Shown: positions 17,637 to 26,797 of the stretch, one piece after another
Layout: each line of letters starts with the position of its first letter
Numbering within the stretch: the stretch's first letter is position 1
Origin: Verrucomicrobiales bacterium
GTDB taxonomy: Bacteria > Verrucomicrobiota > Verrucomicrobiia > Limisphaerales > UBA11358
NCBI GenBank assembly: GCA_028712475.1
Contig: JAQTQB010000006.1
Location: 108,830-172,829 of the forward strand
Direction: 5' to 3'
DNA length: 64,000 nt
Position numbers and translations under genes: made by a program
Notes under the pieces: model-generated
What the model was told of the DNA's origin: nothing
Databases searched by the model: none
The model's input: only the letters and a program-made list of their open reading frames with translations

Positions 17637-17912
17637 TCATCTGGCATCTTCATCTTTGTCCAATCTGCGGCGTGCCACTAATGGACTAAATGGCGAATCA
17701 GGCGAGTGAGTAAACTCTCGAACCCCACCCTCATTAGGACCAACCAACTCTACGCGAACCAATGAAACGTCATCGCGCATATGGTCAATAAAATACTCCG
17801 CCGCCTCTTCTTTCGACTCGGCTGGCAGCTCATCATAATACAGCTTGCCATCATGCTTCCAGTGCATCCCGAAAATGAAACTTTGCCACATATGTGTGAA
17901 GATGCCGAACAT
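17637..17912 (-). CDS. conserved hypothetical protein, about 91 aa
   Basis: A small soluble protein starting MFGIFTHMWQSFIFGMHWKH, with DELPAESKEEAAEYFIDHMR and LVRVELVGPNEGGVREF. Acidic and basic residues are mixed, and there is no signal peptide. The ORF extends to a GTG at 17969 (110 residues), but the extra N-terminus looks less coding-like. It may be a conserved lineage protein of Verrucomicrobiota. Function unknown; it is monocistronic. Confidence 0.55.
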   Translation of the reverse strand: MFGIFTHMWQSFIFGMHWKHDGKLYYDELPAESKEEAAEYFIDHMRDDVSLVRVELVGPNEGGVREFTHSPDSPFSPLVARRRLDKDEDAR

Positions 17913-18027
17913 GTTGTAAGATCGCACCGCGCAATCCAAGTCTGTTGGCACTTTTGAAGGTATTTCCACTTTTCCATTTTGTCCAGAATTGTTGCGCCGG
18001 AATCAAGGTTGAAAGCCGGCGGCGCTT

Positions 18028-18181
18028 GTAGCGTCGGGCGTCTCGCCTGACGTAGAGGGCAGGCATCTTGCCGCCCGGAAAAAGGCGTCCGTATTTTTGG
18101 AGACGTAAACAATTCTTTTCCCGGGTGTTTTGTCCGCCGGGCGAGACGCCACGGCTCTACGGCAGGCGAGGACGCCCGCCG
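18028..18181. repeat. nested palindromic interspersed repeat
   Basis: Outer arms (GGCGTCTCGCCTG at 18037-18049 and CAGGCGAGGACGCC at about 18163-18176) enclose an inner pair starting GTAGAGGGCAGG (18052) and ending CACGGCTCTAC (18160), with GCCGCCCGG/CCGCCGGGC inside. No reading frame spans it convincingly. It occupies the gap between the 91-aa gene and the Liv operon, and shares the GTAGCGTCG start with the element at 56892. Confidence 0.8.
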
Positions 18182-18294
18182 CCACATCCGAAGTCGCGCG
18201 GGAAACAAGGTTGAAACCCAGCCCGGAATTTTCTAGTCTGCGGTGAGCGCGTGGGACGGCGCATAAAATCATCATGCAAACCTTTCAAGCAATT

Positions 18295-19446
18295 ATGAAA
18301 ATCTGGCGCGGACAATTTTTGGCCGCTGCGGTCATCGCACTTTTCCTCACCGGCTGCAACAAGCCGTCGTCCGCTCCCGGCGTGGGCGGCGACACCATCA
18401 AGGTCGGTGAGTTCGCGTCCATGACCGGCAGCGAGGCCACGTTCGGCCAGTCGTCGCACAAAGGCACGGCGCTGGCGATTGACGACCTCAATGCGGCGGG
18501 CGGCGTGCTCGGCAAAAAATTTGAACTGCTCATGGAAGACGACCAGTCGCAGGCCGGCCAGCCGGCGACGGTCGTCCGCAAATTGATTTCGCGCGACGGC
18601 GTGGTGGCGATTCTTGGCGAAGTCGCATCGTCGCGCTCGCTCGAAGCCGCGCCCATCTGCCAGCAGAACAAAATCCCGATGATTTCGCCGTCGTCCACCA
18701 ACCCGAAAGTCACCGAAGCGGGCGATTACATTTTCCGCGTGTGTTTCATTGACCCGTTTCAAGGCACGGTCATGGCGAATTTCGCACTGCACACGCTGCA
18801 TCTGAAAAACGTGGCGGTGTTGACGGACGTGAAGAGCGATTACAGCCTGGGCCTCGCGAAATTTTTCAAGGAAGGTTTCATTGCGGGCGGCGGGAAAATC
18901 ATCGCGGAACAAAATTACAGCGGCGGCGACAAGGATTTCAACGCCCAGCTTACCTCCCTCAAGTCGTCGAAACCTGACGGCATTTTTGTGCCCGGCTATT
19001 ACACCGAGGCCGGGCTGATCGCGTTGCAGGCAAAACAGCTCGGCATCAACGTCCCGCTGTTCGGCGGCGACGGCTGGGAATCCTCTTCGCTCGTGCCCAT
19101 CGGCGGCGCGGCGCTGGAAGGTGATTATTTTTCCACGCACTATTCGCCGGAGGACACGTCACCCGCCGTCCAAGATTTCGTTAAAAAATTCAAGGCCAAA
19201 TACAAAGAGACGCCTGATGCGATGGCCGCGCTCGGCTACGATTCGGCCATGATCCTGGCCGCCGCGATGAAAAGTGCGGGAACGACCGACGGCGCAAAAG
19301 TCCGCGACGCGCTCGCGGCGGTGAAAGATTTCTCCGGCGTCACCGGCAAGATCACGATGGACGCGAACCGCAACGCCTCCAAGCCCGCCGTGATTTTGAC
19401 GATCAAGAACGGCGAGTTCAAATACGTCGAAACCATTTCGCCGTGA
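18295..19446 (+). CDS. branched-chain amino-acid-type ABC transporter substrate-binding lipoprotein
   Basis: A periplasmic binding protein of the LivJ/LivK family (type I fold), about 383 residues. The signal peptide ends in the lipobox LTGC, so the protein is probably a lipoprotein. GEFASMTGSEATFGQSSHKG is the typical first strand/helix, and ISPSSTNPKVTEAGDYIFR lines the ligand cleft. ATG 18295 gives a normal signal peptide; 18274 is an alternative. It overlaps the permease gene as GTGA and begins a five-gene importer operon. The ligand may be an amino acid, amide or other small molecule. Confidence 0.92.
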   Translation: MKIWRGQFLAAAVIALFLTGCNKPSSAPGVGGDTIKVGEFASMTGSEATFGQSSHKGTALAIDDLNAAGGVLGKKFELLMEDDQSQAGQPATVVRKLISRDGVVAILGEVASSRSLEAAPICQQNKIPMISPSSTNPKVTEAGDYIFRVCFIDPFQGTVMANFALHTLHLKNVAVLTDVKSDYSLGLAKFFKEGFIAGGGKIIAEQNYSGGDKDFNAQLTSLKSSKPDGIFVPGYYTEAGLIALQAKQLGINVPLFGGDGWESSSLVPIGGAALEGDYFSTHYSPEDTSPAVQDFVKKFKAKYKETPDAMAALGYDSAMILAAAMKSAGTTDGAKVRDALAAVKDFSGVTGKITMDANRNASKPAVILTIKNGEFKYVETISP

Positions 19447-20348
19447 GCGAATTCATCCAGCAACTCATCAATGGCCTCGCGCTCGGCTCCATCCTGGCGC
19501 TCATCGCGCTCGGCTACACGATGGTCTATGGGATTTTGCGGTTCATAAATTTTGCGCACGGCGACATCTTCATGCTCGGCGCGTTCGCGGGATTTTACCT
19601 TGCGCCCAAAGTCGCGACAGTGCTGCCGACGCCGTCCATCGGGAGCGGACTCGCAGTCATGGGAATCTCAATGGCGATCTGCGCGGGGCTTGGGATCGTG
19701 ATTGAAAGGCTCGCCTACCGTCCGTTGCGCAGTCGTCCGAAATTGACCGTGCTGATCACGGCCATCGGCGTTTCGCTTTTTCTGGAATACACCGGGCAGT
19801 TTGTTTTCGGTGCGGCTCCTAAAAAATTTCCTGAAATCATTCCGGTGTATCCGATCATGAAACTCGGCGGCTTGAGCGTCACGAGCAACCAGATCATCGT
19901 GCTGGCCGTGACCTTGATTCTACTGCTCGCGCTGCGGTTTATCGTGCTGAAAACCAAGATCGGCATGGCGATGCGCGCTCTGGCGTTCAATCCCGAAGCC
20001 GCCGCGCTCATGGGCATCAACACGGATGTGGTCATCTCGTTCACGTTCGGACTCGGCTCGGCGCTGGCGGCGGCGGCGGGGATTTTGTTCGCCGTCAATT
20101 ATCCGGCGATTGATCCGCTCATGGGAATTTTGCCGGGACTCAAGGCGTTCGTCGCGGCGGTGCTGGGCGGCATCGGCAACCTGCCCGGCGCGGCGCTCGG
20201 CGGCGTCATCATCGGCGTCACGGAAACGCTCGTGGCCGGCTACATCTCCTCGACCTACCGCGATGCCATCGCGTTTGGCATTTTGATTTTAATTCTGCTC
20301 ATCAAGCCGTCCGGGCTGCTCGGCAAAAAGGAAATCGAGAAGGTATGA
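19443..20348 (+). CDS. livH: branched-chain amino-acid ABC transporter permease LivH
   Basis: A 301-residue multi-spanning inner-membrane protein. It starts at a GTG overlapping the stop of the binding-protein gene. The N-terminus FIQQLINGLALGSILALIAL continuing to GYTMVYGILRFINFAHGDIF is the LivH signature, and the conserved loop with GINTDVVISFTFGLGSALA follows. It forms the membrane channel with LivM. The family is unmistakable, but the substrate could differ from branched-chain amino acids. Confidence 0.95.
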   Translation: MSEFIQQLINGLALGSILALIALGYTMVYGILRFINFAHGDIFMLGAFAGFYLAPKVATVLPTPSIGSGLAVMGISMAICAGLGIVIERLAYRPLRSRPKLTVLITAIGVSLFLEYTGQFVFGAAPKKFPEIIPVYPIMKLGGLSVTSNQIIVLAVTLILLLALRFIVLKTKIGMAMRALAFNPEAAALMGINTDVVISFTFGLGSALAAAAGILFAVNYPAIDPLMGILPGLKAFVAAVLGGIGNLPGAALGGVIIGVTETLVAGYISSTYRDAIAFGILILILLIKPSGLLGKKEIEKV

Positions 20349-21268
20349 ACATCCGCCACGCCAAAACCTTTTTGCTCGGCGCCATCGCCTTGAGCTTTCT
20401 GGTTTCGCTTGGCGCGAACCACATTAATTCCTACTGGCTGTTCATCGCCTACGACATTGGCATCAACATCATCCTCGCCGTCAGCCTGAATCTCATCAAC
20501 GGCTACACTGGCCAGTTTTCGCTCGGCCACGCCGGATTTATGGCCGTGGGCGCTTACACGGCGGCGGTCATCACGAATCAATTTGGCGAAATGAACACGT
20601 TTGCGTCCGGCGCAGTTTTTTTGAGCGCGCTGTTCGCAGGTGGTTTGCTGGCGGCGGTGGCGGGATTGCTGGTCGGCATTCCCACGCTGCGTTTGCGCGG
20701 CGATTATCTGGCCATCGTCACGCTCGGTTTCGGCGAAATCATCCGCGTCATTTTCCAAAACATGGAAAAAGTCGGCGGGGCGCGTGGTTTGAGCGTAATA
20801 CACGACTGGACAAACTTCTTCTGGGCGTTCGGCTTCGCCGCCGTGACGGTTTATGTCGTCACCTCGCTCGTCCATTCCACCTACGGACGCGGCTTCATCG
20901 CTGTGCGCGACGACGAGGTGGCCGCGTCGGCCATGGGCATCAACCCGACCAAATACAAGGTCACTGCATTTGTCATCGGCGCATTTTTCGCCGGCATCGC
21001 GGGCGGCCTTTACGCGCACTCGAAACAATTCATCACGCCGGGCGGATTCAACTTCATGCAATCCATTGCCATCGTCGTGATGGTCATCCTCGGCGGCATG
21101 GGGAACACCATCGGCGTCATCATCGCCGCCGTGCTGCTGACGCTGCTGCCGGAATTCCTCCGTCCTGTTGCCGAATACCGCATGATCATTTATTCGCTGC
21201 TGCTGATCATTTTGATGCTCACGCGTCCACAGGGCTTGTTCAGTTTGCGCAAATCACCGGCAAAATAA
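20345..21268 (+). CDS. livM: branched-chain amino-acid ABC transporter permease LivM
   Basis: A 307-residue membrane protein overlapping livH by ATGA. It contains LNLINGYTGQFSLGHAGFMA and the cytoplasmic loop AVRDDEVAASAMGINPTKYK that contacts the ATPase, both LivM signatures, and about eight hydrophobic segments. It pairs with LivH in the importer and is followed one base later by livG. Confidence 0.95.
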   Translation: MNIRHAKTFLLGAIALSFLVSLGANHINSYWLFIAYDIGINIILAVSLNLINGYTGQFSLGHAGFMAVGAYTAAVITNQFGEMNTFASGAVFLSALFAGGLLAAVAGLLVGIPTLRLRGDYLAIVTLGFGEIIRVIFQNMEKVGGARGLSVIHDWTNFFWAFGFAAVTVYVVTSLVHSTYGRGFIAVRDDEVAASAMGINPTKYKVTAFVIGAFFAGIAGGLYAHSKQFITPGGFNFMQSIAIVVMVILGGMGNTIGVIIAAVLLTLLPEFLRPVAEYRMIIYSLLLIILMLTRPQGLFSLRKSPAK

Positions 21269-21269
21269 A

Positions 21270-22031
21270 ATGTCTGCGCTGCTCCAACTCGACAAAACGT
21301 CCATCCGCTTCGGCGGACTCACGGCGGTGTCGGAACTGGATTTGGCGATCGGGCGCAACGAACTTGTGGGCCTCATCGGTCCGAACGGCGCGGGCAAAAC
21401 GACCGTGTTCAATCTCGTCACCGGCGTTTATCAACCGACCGGCGGCGCGATTTCGTTCGATGGACAATCCACTGCGAACCGCAAGCTTCACCAGATCGCC
21501 AGACGAGGCATTGCCCGGACGTTTCAGAACATCCGGCTGTTTGCTTCGATGACGGTATTTGACAACGTGCGCACCGCCGCCCGGCTGCATTGCTCGCGTG
21601 GCGTCCGCAACGCGATCTGGCGCGGGCGCTCATTCCGTGATGGTGAAAACGAAATCGCCGGCGAAGTAATGGAGTTGCTGGAGATTTTTCAGCTTGGAAA
21701 ATTCCACGACGCGGACGCAAAAAGTTTAAGCTACGGTGACCAGCGGCGATTGGAAATCGTCCGTGCTCTGGCAACGAAACCAAAATTGCTCCTGCTGGAT
21801 GAGCCGGCTGCCGGCATGAACGCCACCGAAAAAGCGGATTTGATGCGGCTCATCCAGTTCATCAAGGACAAGTTTCAGATTTCCGTCTTGCTTGTCGAGC
21901 ATGACATGCAGGTTGTCATGGGTATTTGCGAGCGCATCGCGGTTTTGGATTACGGCGTGAAGATCGCCGAAGGCACGCCTGCCGAAATCCGCGCGAACCC
22001 GAAAGTGATTGAGGCGTATCTGGGGGATTAG
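21270..22031 (+). CDS. livG: branched-chain amino-acid ABC transporter ATPase LivG
   Basis: A 253-residue ATPase with Walker A GPNGAGKTT, the long LivG insert after the Q-loop (IARTFQNIRLFASMTVFDNV), signature LSYGDQRRLEIVRAL, Walker B LLLLDEPAAGMN and switch His in LLVEHDM. It energises import through LivH/LivM together with LivF. It lies one base after livM. Confidence 0.95.
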   Translation: MSALLQLDKTSIRFGGLTAVSELDLAIGRNELVGLIGPNGAGKTTVFNLVTGVYQPTGGAISFDGQSTANRKLHQIARRGIARTFQNIRLFASMTVFDNVRTAARLHCSRGVRNAIWRGRSFRDGENEIAGEVMELLEIFQLGKFHDADAKSLSYGDQRRLEIVRALATKPKLLLLDEPAAGMNATEKADLMRLIQFIKDKFQISVLLVEHDMQVVMGICERIAVLDYGVKIAEGTPAEIRANPKVIEAYLGD

Positions 22032-22034
22032 ATG

Positions 22035-22102
22035 AACAACAAAGGCGCAAAGAAAGAGGCCGTGTAATTTGGCGTTCTTCGCGTCCTGGCGTCCTTTTTG
22101 TT
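22035..22102. repeat. imperfect palindromic repeat (AACAACAAAGGCGCAAAG type)
   Basis: The livG-livF spacer carries arms AACAACAAAGGCGCAAAG and CTGGCGTCCTTTTTGTT with mismatches. A better-preserved relative is at 46150-46205 between mpl and gatB. The transcribed spacer would fold into a hairpin and may lower livF expression or protect mRNA ends. Confidence 0.65.
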
Positions 22103-22109
22103 AGAAGCC

Positions 22110-22817
22110 ATGCTGGAAATAAAAAATCTAACCGTCGGCTACGGCGCGATCCCCGCGCTGCACGGGATTTCCCTGTCCGTGAAAGCCGGCAGCATTGTCA
22201 CGCTCATCGGCGCGAACGGCGCTGGCAAGACGACGACGCTCAAGGCCGTTTCCGGCCTGCTCAAGGTTCAGTCCGGCGAAATTCTTTACGAAGGACGCAA
22301 CATCGCCAATCTGCCGACGCATCAAATCGTGAAGCTCGGCCTTTCGCATGTTCCCGAAGGCCGGATGATCTTTACGAACCTGACGGTGCTGGAAAATTTG
22401 CAGCTCGGCGCGTATTTGCAGCAGGACAGGCAAATCATCCGGCGCGAATTGGAGCACGCTTTCAGTTTGTTTCCGCGATTGCTGGAGCGGGAAAAGCAAA
22501 TCGCCGGGACGCTTTCCGGCGGCGAACAGCAGATGCTCGCCATTGGCCGCGCGCTGATGAGCAGGCCGAAATTGCTGCTGCTTGACGAGCCGTCGCTCGG
22601 CCTCGCACCGCTGCTGGTCAAAACGATTTTTGAAAAAATCGTGGAGATCAACCGCGAGCGCGGGCTGACGATTTTGCTCGTGGAGCAGAACGCGAACCTC
22701 GCGCTGGAGATTTCGCATTTCGGCTACGTTTTGGAGACGGGCAAGGTCGTGCTGTCCGGCGATTCGGCGGCCTTGCGCCAGAATCCGCAGGTCAAGAGTG
22801 CGTATCTCGGCGGCTGA
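22110..22817 (+). CDS. livF: branched-chain amino-acid ABC transporter ATPase LivF
   Basis: A 235-residue ATPase starting MLEIKNLTVGYGAIPALHGI. It has Walker A GANGAGKTT, signature LSGGEQQMLAIGRAL, Walker B LLLLDEPSLGLAP and switch LLVEQNA, as in LivF. ATG 22110 is chosen over a TTG at 22098 because the family begins here. It completes the importer as the last gene, separated from livG by a repeat-containing spacer. Confidence 0.95.
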   Translation: MLEIKNLTVGYGAIPALHGISLSVKAGSIVTLIGANGAGKTTTLKAVSGLLKVQSGEILYEGRNIANLPTHQIVKLGLSHVPEGRMIFTNLTVLENLQLGAYLQQDRQIIRRELEHAFSLFPRLLEREKQIAGTLSGGEQQMLAIGRALMSRPKLLLLDEPSLGLAPLLVKTIFEKIVEINRERGLTILLVEQNANLALEISHFGYVLETGKVVLSGDSAALRQNPQVKSAYLGG

Positions 22818-22869
22818 AAAAATCTCACCGGCTCGACAAACCATACGTCTCGGTTAAGGTTTAAACAAG

Positions 22870-23952
22870 ATGAAGGGCGAAGCTGTCTATCTTTACGCGT
22901 TTGATGTGGCGAACGAAATCATCACGTCGCGTGTGCAGCAAATCCTGTCGGAAAAACCCTTTCCGTTCGAGATCCGCATGGACCGGACGTTGCCGAAGGA
23001 CATGCCGCTCTACCGTCCGCTCGCCATCGAGCCGCAGCCTTTGCCTGGAAAATTGCATGGTTCGCCCGTCCGCTTGTTGATCCGCATTTACGACGTGGGC
23101 GTGGTGACGGTGATGATGCGTGTGGCGTTTGAAGTGGATGCGCTGGGCGAGTTGATGCGGTTTCATAATCCAAAACTGGAGGACGGTCTGGCGCTGGACA
23201 CGGTGGCGTTGAATTTTTGCGCGGAGGTTTGCGACAATCTCAAGGATTCCATCGTAGGGCGCACGGAATTCCCGCCGCCGCCGGAAGCCTACACGGTTTT
23301 TTGCCTCACTGATCTGGACGGCGCGAATGATGCAAATGTCTGGCTGGCCGGGCAGCGGCGCGCGGTGGCGGGCTTGCTCACGGAAACGGCGGCGGAAAAG
23401 TTGAGCGAACCGCAGGTGGCCGAGGTGCTGCGCGTCCAGCGTTCGTTTGAGAACACGGATCTGGCGGTGATTGACTGGGACGCGGCGCTGGTGGTGGATT
23501 TGTCGGGCTATGTGGACGACGTGCTGTATGCGCTGGAGCTGGCGAACCTGCAACTGGAGGAGTTCCGCATCATGGATCAGCGGCTGGACAAATATCTCGA
23601 CCGCGCCTACGAAGATTTGGAACGCCGGCCGATGACCTTGTTCGGCGCGGCGAACAAAACCCTGCGCCATCTGCGCCGCTTCCGCGTGGACGTGGCGAAG
23701 CTCGCCGACGAGGTCACGCACATCACGAAATTTTTCGGCGACTGGTATCTTGCCCGTGTATATCTCGGCGCCCGCGACCGTTTTTATCTGGATCAATGGC
23801 GCGCGAGCGTGGAACAACGCCTCGCCCAGCTCGACAAGCTTTACAGCGTCGCCCACGCCGAGGTGAACGAACAACGGATGTTATGGCTGGAAATCATCAT
23901 CGTGGTTTTCTTCGCGATTGATCTGCTGATCTTGCTGCGCGTGGGCCGATGA
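22870..23952 (+). CDS. RMD1/YagE (DUF155)-like membrane protein
   Basis: A 360-residue protein beginning MKGEAVYLYAFDVANEI. The C-terminal third has the pattern of the RMD1/DUF155 family: a long helical stretch (FFGDWYLARVYLGARDRFYL), DKLYSVAHAEVNEQRMLWLE and one terminal transmembrane helix (IIIVVFFAIDLLILL). In yeast and plants relatives sit in the mitochondrial inner membrane; the bacterial function is unknown. It stands alone 52 bp after livF. The assignment rests on remembered family patterns. Confidence 0.65.
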   Translation: MKGEAVYLYAFDVANEIITSRVQQILSEKPFPFEIRMDRTLPKDMPLYRPLAIEPQPLPGKLHGSPVRLLIRIYDVGVVTVMMRVAFEVDALGELMRFHNPKLEDGLALDTVALNFCAEVCDNLKDSIVGRTEFPPPPEAYTVFCLTDLDGANDANVWLAGQRRAVAGLLTETAAEKLSEPQVAEVLRVQRSFENTDLAVIDWDAALVVDLSGYVDDVLYALELANLQLEEFRIMDQRLDKYLDRAYEDLERRPMTLFGAANKTLRHLRRFRVDVAKLADEVTHITKFFGDWYLARVYLGARDRFYLDQWRASVEQRLAQLDKLYSVAHAEVNEQRMLWLEIIIVVFFAIDLLILLRVGR

Positions 23953-23976
23953 CTCCTTGCGGGCAATCGGCAGAAT

Positions 23977-24207
23977 TTATTTTGCCGGACTGTTGCCGGA
24001 TGTATTTGCCAGCAACTTCGCCTTTTGAGCCTCATATTCGGCCTCCGTGATGGCCCCGGTGTCCTTGGCGGTTTTCAAATCCACCAACTGCTGGCCCAGC
24101 GTGGGGTTGACGTGCTGGCTTTTGGGGCCGGTGCCGACGGCGATGCAGCCGTTGAGCAACACAACGAACGACAAGGCAACAACAGTGGAGATAAACAGCT
24201 TTTTCAT
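23977..24207 (-). CDS. SHOCT-domain lipoprotein
   Basis: A 76-residue secreted lipoprotein. MKKLFISTVVALSFVVLLNG ends in a Cys, giving the lipobox LLNGC. The C-terminus LVDLKTAKDTGAITEAEYEA with QKAKLL is a SHOCT motif (short helical hairpin often found at protein ends, thought to promote oligomerisation). ATG 24207 gives a normal signal peptide; other ATGs lie 6 bases and more upstream. Function unknown. Confidence 0.8.
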   Translation of the reverse strand: MKKLFISTVVALSFVVLLNGCIAVGTGPKSQHVNPTLGQQLVDLKTAKDTGAITEAEYEAQKAKLLANTSGNSPAK

Positions 24208-24302
24208 AAGCATGACGGTGTTGAGTGGTTTAACTTGGTGAGGCAATCTTATAGCAACATTGTCGAACCTGTCAATCATCCCAATTCAATTGAAATGACC
24301 TG

Positions 24303-24330
24303 TTGACTTCATTTGTCTATTTGATAGATT
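24303..24330 (+). promoter_or_regulatory. promoter candidate for rplM-rpsI
   Basis: TTGACT (24303-24308), a 16-bp spacer, and TAGATT (24325-24330) lie 26 bp upstream of the rplM ATG. Both hexamers are close to the sigma-70 consensus, and the region is AT-rich compared with its surroundings. This is sequence inference only. Confidence 0.55.
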
Positions 24331-24355
24331 CCGCGTCCCTTTGTTGGGTTTTGAA

Positions 24356-24790
24356 ATGAAAACGCATTTACCTAAAGTGAATTTAGACCAGCGCAAGTGG
24401 CACGTCATTGATGCCGATGGTGCTGTGCTTGGCCGCCTGGCCGTGCAGGTCTCGGATATCTTACGCGGCAAGAACAAGCCCGTCTATACGCCGCATCTCG
24501 ATGCGGGCGACTTCGTGGTCGTCATCAACGCGGAGAAAGTCCGCCTGACCGGCAAGAAGGAAAAGGCCAAGGAATACATGAGCTATTCCGGCTGGAAGGG
24601 CGGCGAGAAATACGCCACCGTCGAGCAGGTTCGCGCCAGGCAGCCAGAATTTCTCATCACCCACGCCGTCAAAGGCATGATCCCCAAGAACCGCCTCGGT
24701 TCCCAGCTGTTGACCAAGTTGAAAGTGTTCAAGGGACCGAAACATGATCACGCCGCGCAGATGCCGGCTGTCGTCGCACCCGCTAAATAA
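24356..24790 (+). CDS. rplM: 50S ribosomal protein L13
   Basis: A 144-residue protein, normal for L13. It contains [38 protein letters not shown] and the C-terminal block [20 protein letters not shown], all diagnostic. ATG 24356 is preferred over an upstream TTG at 24341. It is followed 8 bp later by rpsI, the near-universal rplM-rpsI operon. Confidence 0.98.
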   Translation: MKTHLPKVNLDQRKWHVIDADGAVLGRLAVQVSDILRGKNKPVYTPHLDAGDFVVVINAEKVRLTGKKEKAKEYMSYSGWKGGEKYATVEQVRARQPEFLITHAVKGMIPKNRLGSQLLTKLKVFKGPKHDHAAQMPAVVAPAK

Positions 24791-24798
24791 TTTTTTGT

Positions 24799-25200
24799 AT
24801 GGCCACCAAAACCACTGAAGAATTTCTCGGCACCGGCCGGCGCAAAACCGCCGTCGCCCGCGTGCGTCTCGCCACCGGCAGCGGCAAAATCACCGTGAAC
24901 CGCCGGGCGTTTGACAATTATTTTCCGCTGGAAACCCAGCGTTCCGTCGCCACGTCGCCGTTGACCGTGGCCGGCGCGTTGGAAAAGTTTGATGTGCGTG
25001 TGACCGTCGCCGGTGGCGGGCCGAATGGCCAGGCCGATGCCGTGCGCCACGGGATCGCCCGCGCGCTGATTCAATTTGACGCCGCACTCCGCCCGCCGTT
25101 GAAGGCGGAAGGGCTGCTTACGCGCGATTCCCGCATGCGCGAGCGCAAGAAATACGGCCAGCCGGGTGCGCGCAAGCGCTTCCAGTTCTCGAAACGTTGA
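24799..25200 (+). CDS. rpsI: 30S ribosomal protein S9
   Basis: A 133-residue S9. It begins near the [14 protein letters not shown] block and ends in the conserved [18 protein letters not shown] tail, which reaches toward the P-site tRNA in the ribosome. It is the second gene of rplM-rpsI and is closed by a strong terminator 20 bp after the stop. Confidence 0.98.
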   Translation: MATKTTEEFLGTGRRKTAVARVRLATGSGKITVNRRAFDNYFPLETQRSVATSPLTVAGALEKFDVRVTVAGGGPNGQADAVRHGIARALIQFDAALRPPLKAEGLLTRDSRMRERKKYGQPGARKRFQFSKR

Positions 25201-25219
25201 TCGTTTCGGAATTTTCAAA

Positions 25220-25249
25220 CCCTGCTGGATCAATCCGGCAGGGTTTTTT
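25220..25249 (+). terminator. rho-independent terminator after rpsI
   Basis: CCCTGC (25220-25225), an inner GGATCAATCC, and GCAGGG (25238-25243) form a GC-rich stem immediately followed by six T. It ends the ribosomal-protein operon. Confidence 0.9.
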
Positions 25250-25254
25250 GATTT

Positions 25255-25704
25255 ATGAAACCATACGAAATAAGCGACGGCGACCTGTTGATTTCTGGCG
25301 ACAAGAAGCTGCTTGACCGCGCGCTGATTCATAATTTTTTGAAAGAGCGCAGTTATTGGGCGAAAGGCATTCCGATTGAAATCGTGAATCGTTCGATTGA
25401 ACATTCGCTGTGTTTTGGAGTTTACAAAGCCGGCCAACAAATTGGTTTTGCACGGGTCGTCACGGATTGTGCGGCATTTGCCTGGCTGGCCGATGTGTTT
25501 ATCGTAGAGGAACAGCGTGGTCACGGATTGGGAAAGCGGCTTGTCGCCGCCGTTCTTGAACATCCGCAGCTTCAAGGCCTGCGCCGGTTCATGCTCGGAA
25601 CGCTGGACGCGCATTCGCTTTACGGGCAGTTTGGTTTTACGCCCATAAAACAAGTTGAACGTTTTATGGAAATTCATCGGCCAAACCCTTACAAATGTGA
25701 ATGA
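25255..25704 (+). CDS. GNAT-family N-acetyltransferase
   Basis: A 149-residue acetyltransferase. The acetyl-CoA binding loop is ADVFIVEEQRGHGLGKRLVA (motif A, R/Q-x-x-G-x-G/A), followed by the motif B strand (RRFMLGTLDAHSLYGQFGFT). The substrate is unknown. It lies between the rpsI terminator and argC; a role in arginine synthesis (as an NAGS substitute) is possible from context but is not shown by any specific motif. Confidence 0.85.
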   Translation: MKPYEISDGDLLISGDKKLLDRALIHNFLKERSYWAKGIPIEIVNRSIEHSLCFGVYKAGQQIGFARVVTDCAAFAWLADVFIVEEQRGHGLGKRLVAAVLEHPQLQGLRRFMLGTLDAHSLYGQFGFTPIKQVERFMEIHRPNPYKCE

Positions 25705-25726
25705 ACGTTGAACTGACAGTTTGAAC

Positions 25727-26788
25727 ATGAAATCAAAGAAAGTTGCCATCATCGGCGCGTCGGGTTATTCCGGCGAAGTTCTGGTGCAGTTGCTGTTGAA
25801 CCATCCGCATGCGGAACTGGTCGCCGTCACCTCGCGCCAGAATGCCGGACAAACGCTCGCGCAGGTTTTCCCCAAGTTCGCCAGCCATCCCAAATCCACG
25901 GCGCTGCATTTCAGCGAGCCGAACACCGGGGTGCTCGCGAAGCAGGCCGACGTGGTTTTTCTCGCGTTGCCGCACGGCGTCGCGGCGGAATTCGCCGTGC
26001 CGTTGCTCGCCGCTGGTTGCACGGTCATAGATTTGAGCGCCGACTTCCGGCTCAAGAGCGCGGAAGTTTACAAGGAATTTTACGCGAACGACCATCCCGC
26101 GCCGGGACTGCTTGCAAAATCCGTCTATGGCCTGCCGGAAATTTACCGGGAAGAAATCAAAAAATCTTCGCTGATCGCCTCGCCCGGTTGTTATCCGACG
26201 AGCATTTTGCTGCCGGTGATTCCGCTGCTCAAAGCCGGGCTTATAAAGTCCGCCGGCATCATCGCCGATTCCATGAGCGGCGTCAGCGGCGCGGGACGGA
26301 AGGCAGAGATTGATTATTTGTTCTGCGAATGCAACGAAAGCGTCCGTCCCTACGGCGTGCCAAAGCACCGGCATTTGTCGGAGATCGAGGAACAACTGTC
26401 ACTCGCGGCGGGAATAAAGGTGACGATTCAGTTCACGCCGCATTTGATTCCCGTGAACCGGGGAATATTGACGACCCTTTATCTCGCGCCGGAAAAACAT
26501 TTTTCCACGGCGGAAGAAATGGTCGCGCTCGCCGGAAGGATTTCTGCATGTTACGCCAAGGCTTACGCGAACGAGCCGTTTGTCCGGCTGCTCGAAGGAA
26601 AATGTTTGCCCGACACGAAAAATGTCACCGGCACGAATGTATGCGAAATCGCGTGGCGGCTCGACCCGCGCACCGGACGGCTCATCGTGATGAGCGCTGA
26701 AGATAATCTCGTCAAGGGCGCGAGCGGCCAGGCTGTGCAAAGCATGAACATCCTCTGCGGCTGGCCGGAAACGGCGGGGCTGGTTTAA
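25727..26788 (+). CDS. argC: N-acetyl-gamma-glutamyl-phosphate reductase
   Basis: A 353-residue enzyme of arginine synthesis that reduces N-acetylglutamyl phosphate to the semialdehyde with NADPH. It has the Rossmann loop VAIIGASGYSGEVLVQLLLN, active-site Cys in SLIASPGCYPTS near residue 154, and HLIPVNRGILTT with the conserved His region near the substrate. ATG 25727 is used; a TTG lies 6 bases upstream. argJ follows after a methyltransferase gene, so the two arginine genes are near neighbours. Confidence 0.96.
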   Translation: MKSKKVAIIGASGYSGEVLVQLLLNHPHAELVAVTSRQNAGQTLAQVFPKFASHPKSTALHFSEPNTGVLAKQADVVFLALPHGVAAEFAVPLLAAGCTVIDLSADFRLKSAEVYKEFYANDHPAPGLLAKSVYGLPEIYREEIKKSSLIASPGCYPTSILLPVIPLLKAGLIKSAGIIADSMSGVSGAGRKAEIDYLFCECNESVRPYGVPKHRHLSEIEEQLSLAAGIKVTIQFTPHLIPVNRGILTTLYLAPEKHFSTAEEMVALAGRISACYAKAYANEPFVRLLEGKCLPDTKNVTGTNVCEIAWRLDPRTGRLIVMSAEDNLVKGASGQAVQSMNILCGWPETAGLV

Positions 26789-26797
26789 AATTGATTC

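Noticed and set aside
18157..19140. 327-residue minus-strand frame opposite the Liv binding protein, and 22861-23874 opposite the RMD1-like gene
   Set aside because: Both show shadow composition and lie across genes with clear family features.
25255..25704. Assignment of the GNAT protein as N-acetylglutamate synthase
   Set aside because: It lies beside argC, but it is generic in sequence and ArgJ already supplies acetylglutamate; no specific residues support it.
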